Origin: Haemophilus parainfluenzae
GTDB taxonomy: Bacteria > Pseudomonadota > Gammaproteobacteria > Enterobacterales > Pasteurellaceae
Assembly (NCBI RefSeq): GCF_014931375.1
Contig: NZ_CP063117.1
Span: forward strand, 1-64,000
Direction of reading: 5' to 3'
DNA length: 64,000 nucleotides
Each line of letters starts with the position of its first letter. Position 1 is the first letter of the stretch. The notes beneath the pieces are model-generated. The model was not told where the DNA came from and ran no database searches. It was given only the letters and a program-made list of their open reading frames with translations. Shown piece after piece: positions 55,115 through 64,000 of the stretch. The translations under genes and the position numbers were made by a program.

Positions 55115-56338
55115 ATGGCAAAGCAAAAACTCTTTTATTTTCAAGCCTATGATCAGCGGCAACAATGGCAAAAAGGTAGTCTTGTTGCACAATCTAAACA
55201 AGCTGCGCAATTTCTGTTAATTGCAAAAGGTTTTAGTAGAATTCGCTTGCAACAAGATTGGCAACTTAATCAAAAACCGAAAAATGCAGAAATCAGTGCT
55301 TTATTGAATCAATTGGCTACTCTGCTCAGCTCTGCCATTCCATTAAAAAATGCATTGCATATTTTGCAAGATAACTGCACACAATTGGGATTGCATCAGT
55401 GGCTTGGTGCCTTAATTGAGTTAATTGAAAGTGGTCTTCCGTTTTCACAAAGTTTAGAAATACAAGGAAAGTATTTAAATTTTCAAGAAATTCAGCTCAT
55501 TCAGGTGGGAGAAATGACAGGAAAACTGGCAGAAGTATGCACTAAAATCGCAGAACGTCGAACGCAATCATTAGCGCTTCAACGCAAATTACAAAAAATT
55601 ATGCTTTATCCTGTCATGGTATTAGGTATTTCGCTTTCACTTACGTTAATTTTACTGCTTTTCGTTGTACCACAATTTGCTGAAATGTATGGCGAAAATT
55701 CCGCTGAATTGCCTACATTAACAGCTGTGTTATTAGCCATGTCTCAATTCCTACAACATCATTTTATTTCATTGATGATTGTCTGCATTTTCGCTCTTTT
55801 TATGCTGAAGATGGCATTAAAACATTCTCTTTGGCTGAACCAAAAAAAGAATACACTGATTGGTCGCATGCCAATTTGGGGCAATATCATTTGCCTTTCT
55901 CGTTTAATCAGTTTTAGCCATAACCTGCAATTAATGCTTCAATCAGGAGTGGCATTAACGCCTGCGTTAAATAGTTTTCTTCCCAAACAGCAAACTTGGC
56001 AAACACAACGTACCTTAAAAGGCGATATTCTGCTACAACAAGAAGTGCGGTCAATTTTACAGTGGGTTTCTCAAGGCTATCCATTTTCAGAAAGTGTCAG
56101 TAGCCATCTTTTTCCAATGGAAGCGCAGCAAATGCTACAGATTGGAGAGAAAAGTGGAAAACTTGCATTGATGTTGCGACATATTGCTGACAACTATCAA
56201 GAAAAGCTTAATCATCAAATTGATTTACTTTCCCAACTTTTAGAGCCATTAATGATGCTCATTATTGGTAGTTTAATTGGTATCATAATGATGGGGATGT
56301 ATCTGCCAATTTTTAATATGGGTTCGGTAATCCAATGA
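55115..56338 (+). CDS. pilC: Type IV pilus inner-membrane platform protein PilC
   Basis: PilC is the GspF-family platform linking the PilB ATPase to the pilus. The 407-residue protein has two repeated cytoplasmic GspF domains (about 60-165 and 265-375) and three membrane segments (about 170-195, 215-240 and 375-400). Segments GEMTGKLAEVCTKIA and IGEKSGKLALMLRHIA mark the repeats. It overlaps pilD by four bases (ATGA). An uptake sequence lies at 56043-56051. Confidence 0.93.
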   Translation: MAKQKLFYFQAYDQRQQWQKGSLVAQSKQAAQFLLIAKGFSRIRLQQDWQLNQKPKNAEISALLNQLATLLSSAIPLKNALHILQDNCTQLGLHQWLGALIELIESGLPFSQSLEIQGKYLNFQEIQLIQVGEMTGKLAEVCTKIAERRTQSLALQRKLQKIMLYPVMVLGISLSLTLILLLFVVPQFAEMYGENSAELPTLTAVLLAMSQFLQHHFISLMIVCIFALFMLKMALKHSLWLNQKKNTLIGRMPIWGNIICLSRLISFSHNLQLMLQSGVALTPALNSFLPKQQTWQTQRTLKGDILLQQEVRSILQWVSQGYPFSESVSSHLFPMEAQQMLQIGEKSGKLALMLRHIADNYQEKLNHQIDLLSQLLEPLMMLIIGSLIGIIMMGMYLPIFNMGSVIQ

Positions 56339-57012
56339 TGACATTCGCCTTTTTCTTATTGGGAGGTTTCGCTGGCATCTTTGCTTGGCTTTATATTGAT
56401 CATTTTATCCCTAATCTCCAACAAGAAATTTATCAGAACTATATCGAACTTTATCCTGAAAACAGACCCATTTTCCATAGCGAAAAAGCAGCCATTCAAT
56501 CTCAAAAGTGTGGTCATATTTTCCTTTATTTTTTAGGGTTTGGACTCTGTTTTGCTGCACTCTATTATTTTCTTCAGGATGAATTATTTACTTTATGGCT
56601 CGCGATTACGCTTAGTCTCATCTTTGTTATCAGTTGGCTAGACTGGCACTATCAACTGATTTCACCTACACCTTGCCTGTTTTTATTTTTCCTGGGTTTA
56701 TTCGGCGCACATCAAAAACTTTCAATTCTGACGCTTTCTCAAAGTTTAGAAAGTGCGGTTAGTTTTTTCGGTGTTTTTTATATCATCTATCATTTGTCTA
56801 AATGGTTTTATAAGAAGGAAGCTTTAGGCCGTGGCGATTATTGGCTTGCTTTGGGAATCGGCACTTATCTCACCATCGCGCACTTACCACTTTTCTTATT
56901 CATTGCCTGTCTATTAGGCATCATAGGTTATTGGATTTCTCGTAAACCTGTTTTACCTTTCGCGCCCTTTCTTTGCTTATCTTTAATCATCACCAGTGCA
57001 ATAACCCTATAA
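56335..57012 (+). CDS. pilD: Prepilin peptidase PilD
   Basis: PilD is a membrane aspartyl protease that cleaves the PilA leader after Gly. The 225-residue protein has about six hydrophobic segments and two candidate catalytic Asp motifs, SWLDWHYQLISPTP near 100 and ALGRGDYWLALGIG near 164; the second departs from the usual GxGDxKL. The zinc-binding CxxC pairs of the cytosolic methyltransferase loop found in larger prepilin peptidases are absent. It completes pilABCD. An uptake sequence lies at 56751-56759. Confidence 0.88.
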   Translation: MMTFAFFLLGGFAGIFAWLYIDHFIPNLQQEIYQNYIELYPENRPIFHSEKAAIQSQKCGHIFLYFLGFGLCFAALYYFLQDELFTLWLAITLSLIFVISWLDWHYQLISPTPCLFLFFLGLFGAHQKLSILTLSQSLESAVSFFGVFYIIYHLSKWFYKKEALGRGDYWLALGIGTYLTIAHLPLFLFIACLLGIIGYWISRKPVLPFAPFLCLSLIITSAITL

Positions 57013-57064
57013 ATGTAATATATTGGCAACATTGAAAAATATTATGTTTAAGAAGTGGATGTAA

Positions 57065-57916
<852 letters not shown>

Positions 57917-57920
<4 letters not shown>

Positions 57921-58198
57921 GTCTTCAGCATCAAGATAATGGTAAACAGGGTGAGTTTTTCTTACTCGATGAGCAAGGAAAGAAAATCGCGAAACTCACC
58001 TATTTTTATGAAACACCCGATACCATTAATGCTAATCACACGTTTGTTGATGAGTCTCTTCGAGGACAAGGTGTGGCAGACAAACTCTATCAAGCCTTAA
58101 TTCATTTTATCCAGGCTAAAAAGCTGACATTACACCCAACTTGTAGCTATATTGCAAGAAAATGGGAACGAACCCAATCTTCTCAATCCCAAGCTTAA
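57917..58198 (+). CDS. Small GNAT-type N-acetyltransferase (YjdJ-like)
   Basis: A 93-residue protein of the short GNAT class (COG2388/YjdJ-like). [25 protein letters not shown] carries the acetyl-CoA-binding R-G-Q-G-V segment, and [14 protein letters not shown] resembles the C-terminal CPFAKxxF motif of the family. The start at 57917 overlaps the yacG stop by four bases (ATGA). The acceptor substrate is unknown. Confidence 0.85.
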
Positions 58199-58288
58199 AC
58201 CTATTAATAAGCATTTTATTTTTAAGGATATTTTTCCGACTTCGTGGTATCCTTAGCCCCATTTATTTATGAGAACCTGTTATTTATT

Positions 58289-59548
58289 ATGCAAGAAAAT
58301 TATTTAAGTCAGCAGCGGTTTGCTGATCTTCCATTACATCCTATCGTACAAAAAGCCCTACAAGACAAGGGATTTGAATATTGTACTCCGATTCAAGCTT
58401 TATCATTACCTATCACATTACAAGGAAAAGATGTTGCTGGCCAAGCGCAAACCGGCACAGGTAAAACAATGGCATTTTTAACGGCAACATTTCATCACTT
58501 ATTAACACATCAACCTGATTTTGCCACCAATCAACCCCGTGCATTAATTCTTGCACCAACCCGTGAACTGGCCGTGCAAATTAATCATGATGCTGAGTTA
58601 TTAGCAAAAACAAGTGGATTACGAACCGCACTGGCTTATGGTGGTGATGGCTATGATAAACAACTTAAAGCGATTGAAGCCGGTGTGGATATTTTAATTG
58701 GTACAACTGGTCGTGTGATTGACTACGTGAAACAAGGGATTATCCGTTTAGATGATATCCAAGTCGTAGTATTGGATGAAGCGGATCGTATGTTTGATTT
58801 AGGTTTCATTCGTGATATTCGTTATTTATTACGTAAATGTCCTTCTCCGCAAGAACGACTCACCATGCTCTTTTCTGCAACGCTCTCTTACAAAGTGCGT
58901 GAACTTGCCTTTGAAGATATGAATTCCCCAGAATACATTGAAATTGAACCAGAACAAAAAACGGGGCATCGAATTAAAGAGGAACTATTCTATCCCTCAA
59001 ATGAAGACAAAATTCCTCTCTTGCTCACGTTAATGGAAGAGGAATGGCCAGAGCGTTGCATTGTTTTTGCGAATACTAAACATAAATGTGAAGAAATTTG
59101 GGGCTATTTAGCCGCAGATGGTCATCGAGTAGGATTACTCACGGGTGATGTAGCACAGAAAAAACGTCTTTCATTGCTCAAACAATTTACCGATGGTGAA
59201 CTCGATGTTATCGTCGCAACCGATGTGGCCGCGCGTGGATTACATATTTCAGATGTGACACACGTCTTTAACTTTGATTTACCTGATGATCGAGAAGATT
59301 ATGTTCACCGCATTGGCCGTACTGGTCGAGCGGGTGAAAGTGGTGTGTCTATCAGCTTTGCTTGTGAAGAATATGCGATGAATTTACCGGCAATTGAAGA
59401 ATACATTGGTCATTCTATTCCCGTCAGTCAATATGACCCGAATTCATTGATTAGTGATATTCCAAAACCTTATCGTTTAAAACGCAATCCTACGCCTCAA
59501 ACGAGAAATATTACGACGAGAAAAACAAACTACCGTCGTAAAAACTAA
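58289..59548 (+). CDS. rhlB: DEAD-box ATP-dependent RNA helicase RhlB
   Basis: RhlB unwinds RNA within the RNase E degradosome. The 419-residue protein starts [18 protein letters not shown] at 58289; the open frame 15 codons longer is unlikely. Motifs in order: Q motif [10 protein letters not shown], motif I AQTGTGKT, Ia [15 protein letters not shown] in [30 protein letters not shown] and [12 protein letters not shown]. The C-terminal tail is basic (RRKN). A terminator follows directly. RppH, also here, acts in the same mRNA decay pathway. Confidence 0.95.
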   Translation: MQENYLSQQRFADLPLHPIVQKALQDKGFEYCTPIQALSLPITLQGKDVAGQAQTGTGKTMAFLTATFHHLLTHQPDFATNQPRALILAPTRELAVQINHDAELLAKTSGLRTALAYGGDGYDKQLKAIEAGVDILIGTTGRVIDYVKQGIIRLDDIQVVVLDEADRMFDLGFIRDIRYLLRKCPSPQERLTMLFSATLSYKVRELAFEDMNSPEYIEIEPEQKTGHRIKEELFYPSNEDKIPLLLTLMEEEWPERCIVFANTKHKCEEIWGYLAADGHRVGLLTGDVAQKKRLSLLKQFTDGELDVIVATDVAARGLHISDVTHVFNFDLPDDREDYVHRIGRTGRAGESGVSISFACEEYAMNLPAIEEYIGHSIPVSQYDPNSLISDIPKPYRLKRNPTPQTRNITTRKTNYRRKN

Positions 59549-59552
59549 AAAG

Positions 59553-59584
59553 AAAAGCTGATGAACCTCTTCATCAGCTTTTTT
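59553..59584. terminator. Bidirectional terminator rhlB / mreD
   Basis: AAAAGCTGATGA (59553-59564) pairs perfectly with 59571-59582 around ACCTCT, followed by T residues. It ends rhlB and, on the other strand, the mreBCD operon whose mreD stop is at 59589. Confidence 0.9.
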
Positions 59585-59588
59585 ATGA

Positions 59589-60077
59589 TTAATGCAATCC
59601 GACCCGTCGACGTGCAGTACGCATCAATAAGAATACCCACGGCCATAATACGCCTGATGCAATGGCACCAAAGATTTCCTGCCAGTTAAAGAATGCTCCA
59701 TGTAACGAGAATTCAACCAAGAAAATTGCCACTCGAATGGCAAAAACGAAAAGAAGCACTAATAAACTTTGAAACCAAAGGGAAAGATTGCGCAACATTA
59801 AGTAATATTTAGAAACAAAATAGAAGGCGACAGAAAGCACTAATGCATGCACGCCTAGAATAGAGCCAAGCACAATATCCCATAAAACGCCGAGTAAAAA
59901 TGCCCAACCAATGCTTACTCTATCAGGTAAAGCAAGGGTCCAGTAAAGCAAGACTAAAATCAACCAAGAAGGTTTAAAGGCTTGAAAGCCTGCTGGCCAT
60001 GGTGCTAACTCCATCACTAATGCTACAACAAAGAAGCATAAAATGGTCGCCCATTGAAAAATAAAACGCCCTTGCAT
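59589..60077 (-). CDS. mreD: Rod shape-determining protein MreD
   Basis: MreD is a small inner-membrane partner of MreC in the elongasome. The 162-residue protein has about five membrane segments; MQGRFIFQWATILCFFVVALVMELAPWP and SWLILVLLYWTLALPDRVSIGWAFLLGVLWDI match the family. Its ATG overlaps the mreC stop by one base. It is the last gene of mreBCD. Confidence 0.93.
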   Translation of the reverse strand: MQGRFIFQWATILCFFVVALVMELAPWPAGFQAFKPSWLILVLLYWTLALPDRVSIGWAFLLGVLWDIVLGSILGVHALVLSVAFYFVSKYYLMLRNLSLWFQSLLVLLFVFAIRVAIFLVEFSLHGAFFNWQEIFGAIASGVLWPWVFLLMRTARRRVGLH

Positions 60078-61141
60078 TAGTCTTCATCCCTATGTTCTTG
60101 TTGATCTGGAGAAACCGGTTCCTCTTGTTGAGGCATTGTGGTTGGAATTTCAGGATCCACGATTTCTTTTCCTGTATGCGGTTGAGTGTTATCCGCTTGG
60201 TCATCCGTAATTTTGGTTTTACTCACAGAATGTGTCGCTTCATGGGCTTGGCTTTCTAAACGTTGCTGTACTAAACGACGCACTTCTTCTGGTGACATGG
60301 ATTTCACTTTCGACATATCAAGATTGCTCGGCCAAAGTAAAAGCAAATAACGCAAACGATCTAATTCGGCCAAAGGCTTCGCTTTTACCGTCGCAAAATA
60401 ATTAGAACCATCACGAGACACACTTTGTACCACTGCCACCGGATAGCCTTCCACAAAACGGCCGCCCAAACCCGAAGTTACTAATAAATCGCCTTTTTCA
60501 ATATCTACGGAACGAGGCACATTATCTAAGGTAAGTTCATCAGAGTGTCCTGTACCGCTTGCGATCACTCGCACATCATTACGTAAAACTTGCACTGGGA
60601 TAGAATGGGTTACATCCGTTAAAAGCAAGACTCGGCTGGTGTTCTCACCCACAGATATAATCTGCCCAATCATTCCTTTTTCATCAATCACAGGCTGACC
60701 AACATACGCACCATCACGTTCACCTTGATTGATCACCACTTGCTGACGATAAACATCAGTTTCAGCAGTAAGTACTTCGGCAATTTTTTTGTATTCATCG
60801 GTCCGTAAAGGCGAATTAAGCAGTAAACGAAGACGTTGGTTTTCTACTTTGAGTTGATCCAATAATAAAAGATCAGCATTTTTCTCACGCAATTGCTCAC
60901 GCAATACTTTATTTTCAATAAGCAGTTTATTGGTATCCACCAAATTGCTTGATACACCATCTAGAACTGTTCTTGGCCCATTCGCAAGGTAATACAATCC
61001 TCCAACGGCAGTTTCCATCACACTACGCGCCTTCGTCATTGATGAAGTTTGTCCATCAACTAAAATGAGTGTCATAGAAGCAATCACCGCTAATGCTAGT
61101 CGGATACCTAATGGTGGTGCTTTACCAAAAATGGGTTTCAT
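60077..61141 (-). CDS. mreC: Cell shape-determining protein MreC
   Basis: MreC is a bitopic membrane protein that links MreB filaments to the cell-wall synthetic machinery. The 354-residue protein has a membrane helix near 12-28, a coiled coil (about 68-110), and a periplasmic beta domain with GQPVIDEKGMIGQII and DLLVTSGLGGRFVEGYPVAVV. The C-terminal tail from about 295 is polar and Gln/Pro/Asp-rich, probably disordered. It starts 86 bases after mreB, with an inverted uptake pair in the gap. Confidence 0.95.
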   Translation of the reverse strand: MKPIFGKAPPLGIRLALAVIASMTLILVDGQTSSMTKARSVMETAVGGLYYLANGPRTVLDGVSSNLVDTNKLLIENKVLREQLREKNADLLLLDQLKVENQRLRLLLNSPLRTDEYKKIAEVLTAETDVYRQQVVINQGERDGAYVGQPVIDEKGMIGQIISVGENTSRVLLLTDVTHSIPVQVLRNDVRVIASGTGHSDELTLDNVPRSVDIEKGDLLVTSGLGGRFVEGYPVAVVQSVSRDGSNYFATVKAKPLAELDRLRYLLLLWPSNLDMSKVKSMSPEEVRRLVQQRLESQAHEATHSVSKTKITDDQADNTQPHTGKEIVDPEIPTTMPQQEEPVSPDQQEHRDED

Positions 61142-61163
61142 TCACTGTCCTAGGGTTAAAAGG

Positions 61164-61222
61164 AAAAGTGCGGTCAAAAAATCAGACGAATTAAAAACGC
61201 CGATTTTTCTGACCGCACTTTT
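61164..61222. repeat. Inverted uptake-sequence pair between mreB and mreC
   Basis: AAGTGCGGT (61166-61174) and ACCGCACTT (61212-61220) with matching flanks (AAAAGTGCGGTCA and TGACCGCACTTTT) form a long stem with a roughly 35-base loop. GATTTTT just inside the right arm can pair with AAAAAATC inside the left arm, extending it. It may partly terminate after mreB, favouring MreB over MreC. Confidence 0.8.
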
Positions 61223-61227
61223 AGAGA

Positions 61228-62316
<1,089 letters not shown>

Positions 62317-62454
62317 TCATTTCTGAGCATAGAAAAAAATTGTGCTAAATGTACCAAAAAATCGAGCTTGATAACAGGATTTTTTGCCTTGATCCTCTAC
62401 ACTTACCTCGCGATTTTTTCTAACAAGGTAAGTGCGGTCAATTTTAGTGTCATT

Positions 62455-64000
62455 TTATATCTGATTTCGGTCAGTGAATTGCCACTCACCATTACCTAAA
62501 ATCATCAATTGTTGCTGATGGAAAGCCTGCAAGGTTGAACGATGCCCTACGCTAATAACCGTTGTATGAGGTAAGCGTTCTTTTAATAGACGATACATCG
62601 TATCTTCTAAACCTTCATCCATACTCGCCGTGGCTTCGTCCAGAAAGGCGACTTTCGGCTTATGTAATAGCAAACGAGCAAAAGCCAAGCGTTGTTGCTC
62701 ACCGAGAGAAAGAATTCGTGTCCAATCTTGTTCTTGATCTAAACGATCTTGTAAATGCCCTAAAGACACTTGTTTTAATACCTCAATCATCTCATCACAA
62801 TTAAAGTCCTTTTCTTCATTCGGATAAGCCAGTGCCGTTAACAAACTACCTTGCGGTAAATAAGGCTTTTGCGATAAGAACAGCTGATGAGTAGGACAAT
62901 ACACATCCCCTTTAGAATATGCCCAAAGCCCTGCCACAGTTCTCAACAACGTGGTTTTACCCACGCCTGAATTACCTTGAATTAATAGAGTTGAACCTTG
63001 TGGCAACGTCAAATTTAAATTCTCAATTAAGGTTTTTCCAAATGGATTACTGATGCTTAAATCCTTAAAAATCACGTCAGTTTCATGTTCGTGTAAATGG
63101 GAAGTAGATTGGCGATTCGCCATATCAATCGCATAACTAAAGCCAGTTAAACGATCTAATGTGGCCTTGTATCCGGCAAAACCATCGTAAGAATTACGAA
63201 AGAACGAAAGATTTGAATGTAATTTACCAAATACTTGTAGCGTTTGCATAAGATCGCCGAGTTTAATTTGCTTCTCAAAATAACGTCCCACTTGAATGAG
63301 CAAAGGGAACACAACCGAAACTTGGCTAACCACTAGGTTAAAACCAGAGAATTTTAATGTTCGATAAACAATATCCCACATGTTATTGATCACCGAGCCG
63401 AATTGTTTATAAAGTTGACTACTCTCGACTTTCTCACCCGCATAAAATGCTACACTTTCCGCATATTCCTTGATACGAATTAAAGAATAACGATAGTTAG
63501 CGTTTAAGCGTTCATTGACGAAATTCAACATAATTAATGGACGCCCTAAACGGAATGCAATCGCGGTCGTGATAATCACATAAGCAAATACCAAGAACAC
63601 CATCATGCGTGGAATTTCAGTACCAAATACAATCATTGGTCCCGCTAATCCCCACAATAAGATCGTATAAGAAATCATGGAGGTGACAGCATCTATCACC
63701 CCTGTACTTAAAGAGAGCGTGGTTCGCACATAGGATTGCACATCTTGTTGAATACGTTGATCGGGGTTATCTAAGTTAGCGGAAACATACTGCGTTTTAT
63801 AGTACGCGCGATTAGCCATCCATTTATCCACTAGCTGACCATTCAACCATTCGATCCAATCAATAGAAAAACGTTGCTCTAAATAATAGCTCAGCAATGC
63901 GGCGATGACTGAGCTTGTCGCAATCACACAAAACAGCACCATTTGATCCCAAAACACAGGTTCATTAAATTCCTGCAAGGATGTGTACATATTGTTATAC
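62455..64000 (-). CDS. SbmA/BacA/YddA-type ABC transporter (partial, N-terminus beyond window)
   Basis: A fused permease-ATPase of the SbmA/BacA-related ABC family (HI0036/YddA-like). The frame runs off the right edge. The in-frame ATG at 63990 is preceded by codons Y-N-N, fitting the conserved segment before the first readable helices, so the true start lies outside. About five membrane segments span the visible first 250 residues; the ATPase follows with Walker A GNSGVGKTTLL, signature LSLGEQQRLAFAR and Walker B KVAFLDEATASMD. Substrate unknown; relatives import peptides or cobalamin. An uptake sequence (62430-62438) lies just after the stop. Confidence 0.88.
   Translation of the reverse strand, partial: YNNMYTSLQEFNEPVFWDQMVLFCVIATSSVIAALLSYYLEQRFSIDWIEWLNGQLVDKWMANRAYYKTQYVSANLDNPDQRIQQDVQSYVRTTLSLSTGVIDAVTSMISYTILLWGLAGPMIVFGTEIPRMMVFLVFAYVIITTAIAFRLGRPLIMLNFVNERLNANYRYSLIRIKEYAESVAFYAGEKVESSQLYKQFGSVINNMWDIVYRTLKFSGFNLVVSQVSVVFPLLIQVGRYFEKQIKLGDLMQTLQVFGKLHSNLSFFRNSYDGFAGYKATLDRLTGFSYAIDMANRQSTSHLHEHETDVIFKDLSISNPFGKTLIENLNLTLPQGSTLLIQGNSGVGKTTLLRTVAGLWAYSKGDVYCPTHQLFLSQKPYLPQGSLLTALAYPNEEKDFNCDEMIEVLKQVSLGHLQDRLDQEQDWTRILSLGEQQRLAFARLLLHKPKVAFLDEATASMDEGLEDTMYRLLKERLPHTTVISVGHRSTLQAFHQQQLMILGNGEWQFTDRNQI

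Overview
The window looks like the start of a Pasteurellaceae chromosome numbered from dnaA. The best fit is Haemophilus parainfluenzae or a close relative. Reasons: about 43 exact copies of the Haemophilus-type DNA uptake word AAGTGCGGT (either strand) in 64 kb; gene order resembling H. influenzae blocks (nan/nag; crp-yheU-slmA-dut-coaBC-radC-rpmBG-mutM; nrfE-dsbE-nrfF next to a HI0933-type flavoprotein; pilABCD); AT-rich codon use; and CRP-S competence sites. I saw no tRNA, rRNA, insertion sequence, prophage or CRISPR array.

Layout. 1-3.6 kb: dnaA-dnaN-recF. 3.6-10.8 kb: a leftward sialic acid/GlcNAc catabolic operon (nanE-nanK-siaR-nanA-nagB-nagA), divergent from a nagE-like PTS permease that sits where H. 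influenzae has the SiaPQM TRAP transporter. 10.8-11.3 kb: no protein gene, but a strong leftward sigma70 promoter and a set of long-range complementary segments that look like an unassigned structured RNA. 11.3-14.6 kb: coaBC-dut-slmA-yheU-crp. 14.7-17.7 kb: radC, rpmB-rpmG, mutM and a DUF554 membrane protein. 17.9-23.1 kb: a 1757-residue trimeric autotransporter adhesin. 23.6-31.2 kb: periplasmic nitrite ammonification, nrfABCD, then the nrfE/dsbE/nrfF(G) haem-attachment genes; the nrfA promoter region holds a NarP 7-2-7 site and an FNR-like site.

31.2-38.9 kb: a HI0933-type flavoprotein, a short MetE-like enzyme, an MHS-family transporter and menF-menD-menH. 39-42.5 kb: alaA and a leftward three-gene phospholipid cassette (YnbA-like, PlsC-like, YnbB/CdsA-like). 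42.6-47.6 kb: lepA-lepB-rnc-era and grcA. 47.8-52.1 kb: ung, tadA, thyA, lgt, a TSUP permease and rppH. 52.1-52.57 kb: a gene-free AT-rich interval with six DnaA boxes, a candidate origin or DnaA-titration locus. 52.6-59.5 kb: ampD, the type IV pilus/competence operon pilABCD behind a CRP-S site, then coaE-yacG-GNAT and rhlB. 59.6-62.3 kb: mreBCD. The right edge cuts an SbmA/YddA-type ABC transporter.

The genes fit a host-associated facultative anaerobe: it scavenges amino sugars from mucins, respires nitrite, makes menaquinone for anaerobic electron transport, adheres through a large surface fibre and takes up DNA under CRP/Sxy control. Many intergenic spaces carry uptake sequences, three of them as close inverted pairs able to form hairpins. 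Starts were adjusted from the longest reading frame where family N-termini and ribosome binding sites argued for it. Function calls rest on remembered family similarity and visible motifs; no database search was run.
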